From: JAFLBB01 sp040007195
GTDB taxonomy: Bacteria > Acidobacteriota > Terriglobia > Bryobacterales > Bryobacteraceae
DNA length: 7,019 bases
Direction of reading: 5' to 3'
NCBI GenBank assembly: GCA_040007195.1
Contig: JBDTVQ010000368.1
Location: forward strand, 1 to 7,019
Part shown: piece by piece, positions 5,861 to 7,019 of the stretch
Position numbering within the stretch: position 1 is the stretch's first letter
Layout: each line of letters starts with the position of its first letter
Program-made: the position numbers and the translations under genes
Notes under the pieces: generated by a model
Told to the model about the DNA's origin: nothing
Seen by the model: only the letters and a program-made list of their open reading frames with translations
Database searches by the model: none

Positions 5861-5937
5861 CGGAAGATCTATTTTGACAACTAAATATTATAAGTGGCAA
5901 CAAAATATCACTCTTGTCCAAAACAGGTTCTTGCAGT

Positions 5938-5966
5938 CTGAAATAAGAGGAATACCCTCCTATAAT
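5938..5966 (+). promoter_or_regulatory. Transposase promoter of the insertion sequence
   Basis: CTGAAA (5938-5943, 4 of 6 matches to the -35 consensus), a 17-base spacer and a perfect TATAAT (5961-5966) form a sigma-70 promoter. Transcription would begin near 5973, at the foot of the hairpin TTGGCGAG (5972-5979) with CTCGCCAA (5996-6003). The resulting leader is about 55 bases long. Confidence 0.6.
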
Positions 5967-6021
5967 TGACGTTGGCGAGCAATCCTTGCTGGGAACTCGC
6001 CAAACGCTGCCCACAGGAGGG
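5955..6021 (+). promoter_or_regulatory. Read-through silencing structure: anti-Shine-Dalgarno pairs with the transposase ribosome site
   Basis: CCCTCCT (5955-5961) is perfectly complementary to AGGAGGG (6015-6021), the transposase Shine-Dalgarno. The 8-base-pair hairpin TTGGCGAG/CTCGCCAA (5972-5979, 5996-6003) lies between them and would bring the two together. The anti-Shine-Dalgarno is upstream of the IS's own predicted start site (about 5973), so only transcripts entering from outside contain it. IS10 and IS50 are known to block translation of read-through transcripts in this way. A second small stem, GCCC (6009-6012) with GGGC (6019-6022), also overlaps the ribosome site. Confidence 0.5.
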
Positions 6022-6028
6022 CAACCCA

Positions 6029-7019
6029 ATCGTACAATTCGCGAGCCTATTCAATCAACTGCTCCAGCACTTTCCCCGCACCGAGTTCGCCGCACTCGTA
6101 AAGAAGCACGCCGCTGAGCGTGCCGCCAAGGGCTTTACCTGCTGGACGCAGTTCGTCTCCATGCTGTTCTGTCAACTGGCACGCGCCGATTCGCTGCGCG
6201 AGATCTGCAACGGCCTGGGCTGCTGCCTGGGACGGTTGGTGCATGTGGGGATTCTCAGAGCGCCTTGCCGCTCAACTCTGTCCTATGCCAACGAACACCG
6301 TCCAGCAGCGCTATTCGAAGATTTGTTCTTTACCGCGTTAGAGCGGTTCCGCGAACAGCAAGGGCTGGGTACACGCAAGCACAAGTTCCGGTTCAAGAAT
6401 AAACTCCTCAGCCTGGACTCGACCACCATCTCGCTCTGCTTATCGCTGTTTCCTTGGGCCGAGTTCCGCCGCGCCAAAGGCGGCGTCAAGGCCCATGTCC
6501 TGCTGGACCATGACGACTACCTGCCCGCCTACGTACTGCTCACCGAAGCCAAACGCAGCGACGTCAAACTGGCCGATTCCTTCAGGCTGAATCCCGGCTC
6601 GATTGTGGCCATCGATCGCGGCTATATCGACTACGCCCTTTTCGCCCGCTGGAGCATGGCCGGGGTCTTCTTTGTCACCAGCCTGAAGGATAACGCCGCC
6701 TTTGAGGTGGTCGAGGAATGCGAGATCCCGCAGAACCGCAACATCCGCGCCGACCAATTCATTCGCCTCACCGGTGCCCAAGCCCAAGCCGACTATCCGG
6801 AACTGCTGCGTCGCATCGTGGCTTGGGATGCCGAAAACGAGCGCGAGATCGTCTTGCTGACCAATCTGCTGGAGTTCGGCTCCACCACGATCTCGGATAT
6901 CTACAAAGAGCGCTGGAAAATCGAACTGTTTTTCAAAGCGCTCAAACAAAATCTGACCGTGAAGACCTTCGTCGGCACCAGCGAGAACGCCCTCCGCATC
7001 CAGATTTGGACAGCCTTGA
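6029..7019 (+). CDS. IS4-family DDE transposase, partial at the right edge, apparent ATC start
   Basis: The open frame runs to the window edge (330 codons from 6029). The N-terminal part, QFASLFNQLLQHFPRTEF, corresponds to the small N-terminal domain common in this IS4 group. The catalytic triad is visible: Asp130 in LLSLDSTT, Asp196 in IVAIDRGYIDY, and Glu299 in the IS4 signature Y-x2-R-x3-E-x6-K (YKERWKIELFFKALK). The protein ends in SENALRIQIWTAL, where relatives have only a short remaining tail. No ATG, GTG or TTG lies near the ribosome site. The frame is open from 5966, but the TTG codons at 5966 and 5972 lie at or before the predicted transcription start. AGGAGGG at 6015-6021 is 7 bases before ATC 6029, exactly where a start codon belongs. 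Either ATC is used, a rare but real initiator, or an ATG has mutated and this copy is silent. The core shows no frameshift or stop. Confidence 0.88.
   Translation, partial: MVQFASLFNQLLQHFPRTEFAALVKKHAAERAAKGFTCWTQFVSMLFCQLARADSLREICNGLGCCLGRLVHVGILRAPCRSTLSYANEHRPAALFEDLFFTALERFREQQGLGTRKHKFRFKNKLLSLDSTTISLCLSLFPWAEFRRAKGGVKAHVLLDHDDYLPAYVLLTEAKRSDVKLADSFRLNPGSIVAIDRGYIDYALFARWSMAGVFFVTSLKDNAAFEVVEECEIPQNRNIRADQFIRLTGAQAQADYPELLRRIVAWDAENEREIVLLTNLLEFGSTTISDIYKERWKIELFFKALKQNLTVKTFVGTSENALRIQIWTAL

Larger units (their letters stand above)
5861..7019 (+). mobile_element. IS4-family insertion sequence, left part (right end outside window)
   Basis: The element is recognised by its transposase gene (6029 onward) and by a local switch to AT-rich sequence at about 5861-5960, unlike the GC-rich neighbourhood. 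The exact left end cannot be placed, because the matching inverted repeat would be at the right end beyond the window; the start given is approximate and the true tip may be as late as about 5930. The transposase reads rightward, away from the leftward operon, so the insertion separates the operon's upstream control region from whatever lies to the right. Confidence 0.75.

Noticed and set aside
5874..5902. TTGACA at 5874-5879 as a promoter
   Set aside because: The -35 is perfect, but no -10 lies at 16-18 bases; the TATTAT and TATAAG matches are only 6 and 9 bases away.
5861..5930. Terminal inverted repeat of the IS
   Set aside because: The right end is outside the window, so no pair can be compared and no tip or target duplication can be claimed.
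6440..6949. 169-codon minus-strand open frame
   Set aside because: It lies opposite the transposase, which has an intact catalytic triad; the frame is a by-product of GC-rich codon use.
1..7019. tRNA, rRNA or CRISPR array
   Set aside because: No cloverleaf-type sequence with a tRNA T-arm, no ribosomal RNA segment and no regularly spaced short repeats were found; the only repeats are the two structured copies and the intragenic units.

Overview
This is a GC-rich bacterial window with the character of an accessory region. Phage- or integrative-element-type small genes, a DNA-modification gene pair, the first gene of a DISARM anti-phage locus and an IS4-family insertion sequence lie side by side. 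The gene families suggest a Pseudomonadota host (beta- or gamma-proteobacterial). That is an inference from the protein families; no ribosomal or core gene is present to confirm it.

Layout, right to left along the minus strand. A leftward promoter near 5443-5471, with a perfect 10-base palindrome between its -35 and -10, starts a compact operon. The genes in order are a 183-residue zinc-ribbon-tailed protein (4819-5370), an 84-residue helical protein (4564-4818, GTG start), a 76-residue small protein (4337-4567), an intergenic structured element, an 84-residue protein with a possible zinc site (3914-4168), a 550-residue C5-cytosine DNA methyltransferase (2265-3917) and a PAPS-reductase-like PP-loop protein (938-2268). 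Neighbouring genes mostly touch through ATGA stop/start overlaps. The PP-loop gene carries a single-base frameshift right after its PP-loop motif; adding one T restores a full-length family member that starts in the ATGA overlap. It also contains a threefold internal repeat.

After a 348-base gap comes the 5' part of drmD (1-589, running off the left edge), the SNF2-type helicase of class 1 DISARM. A structured sequence of about 100 bases with three hairpins occurs twice in the same orientation, at about 798-896 and 4216-4318. The two copies exactly bracket the block 84-residue protein / methyltransferase / PP-loop protein, and differences between them largely preserve pairing. This is the most novel-looking signal here.

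Right of the operon, 5371-6028 has no convincing gene. It holds the operon promoter, a 134-base long-range hairpin (5581-5714), several small hairpins, and the AT-rich left part of an IS. From 6029 the plus strand encodes an IS4-family DDE transposase that runs off the right edge. Its apparent start codon is ATC, placed correctly after a strong Shine-Dalgarno sequence. An anti-Shine-Dalgarno lies upstream of the IS's own transcription start, which would silence read-through transcripts as in IS10 and IS50.

How the genes may work together: the methyltransferase and the PP-loop protein are translationally coupled and could form a DNA-modification module carried by an integrated element beside DISARM. 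Whether it protects the element from host restriction or contributes to defence cannot be decided from this window.
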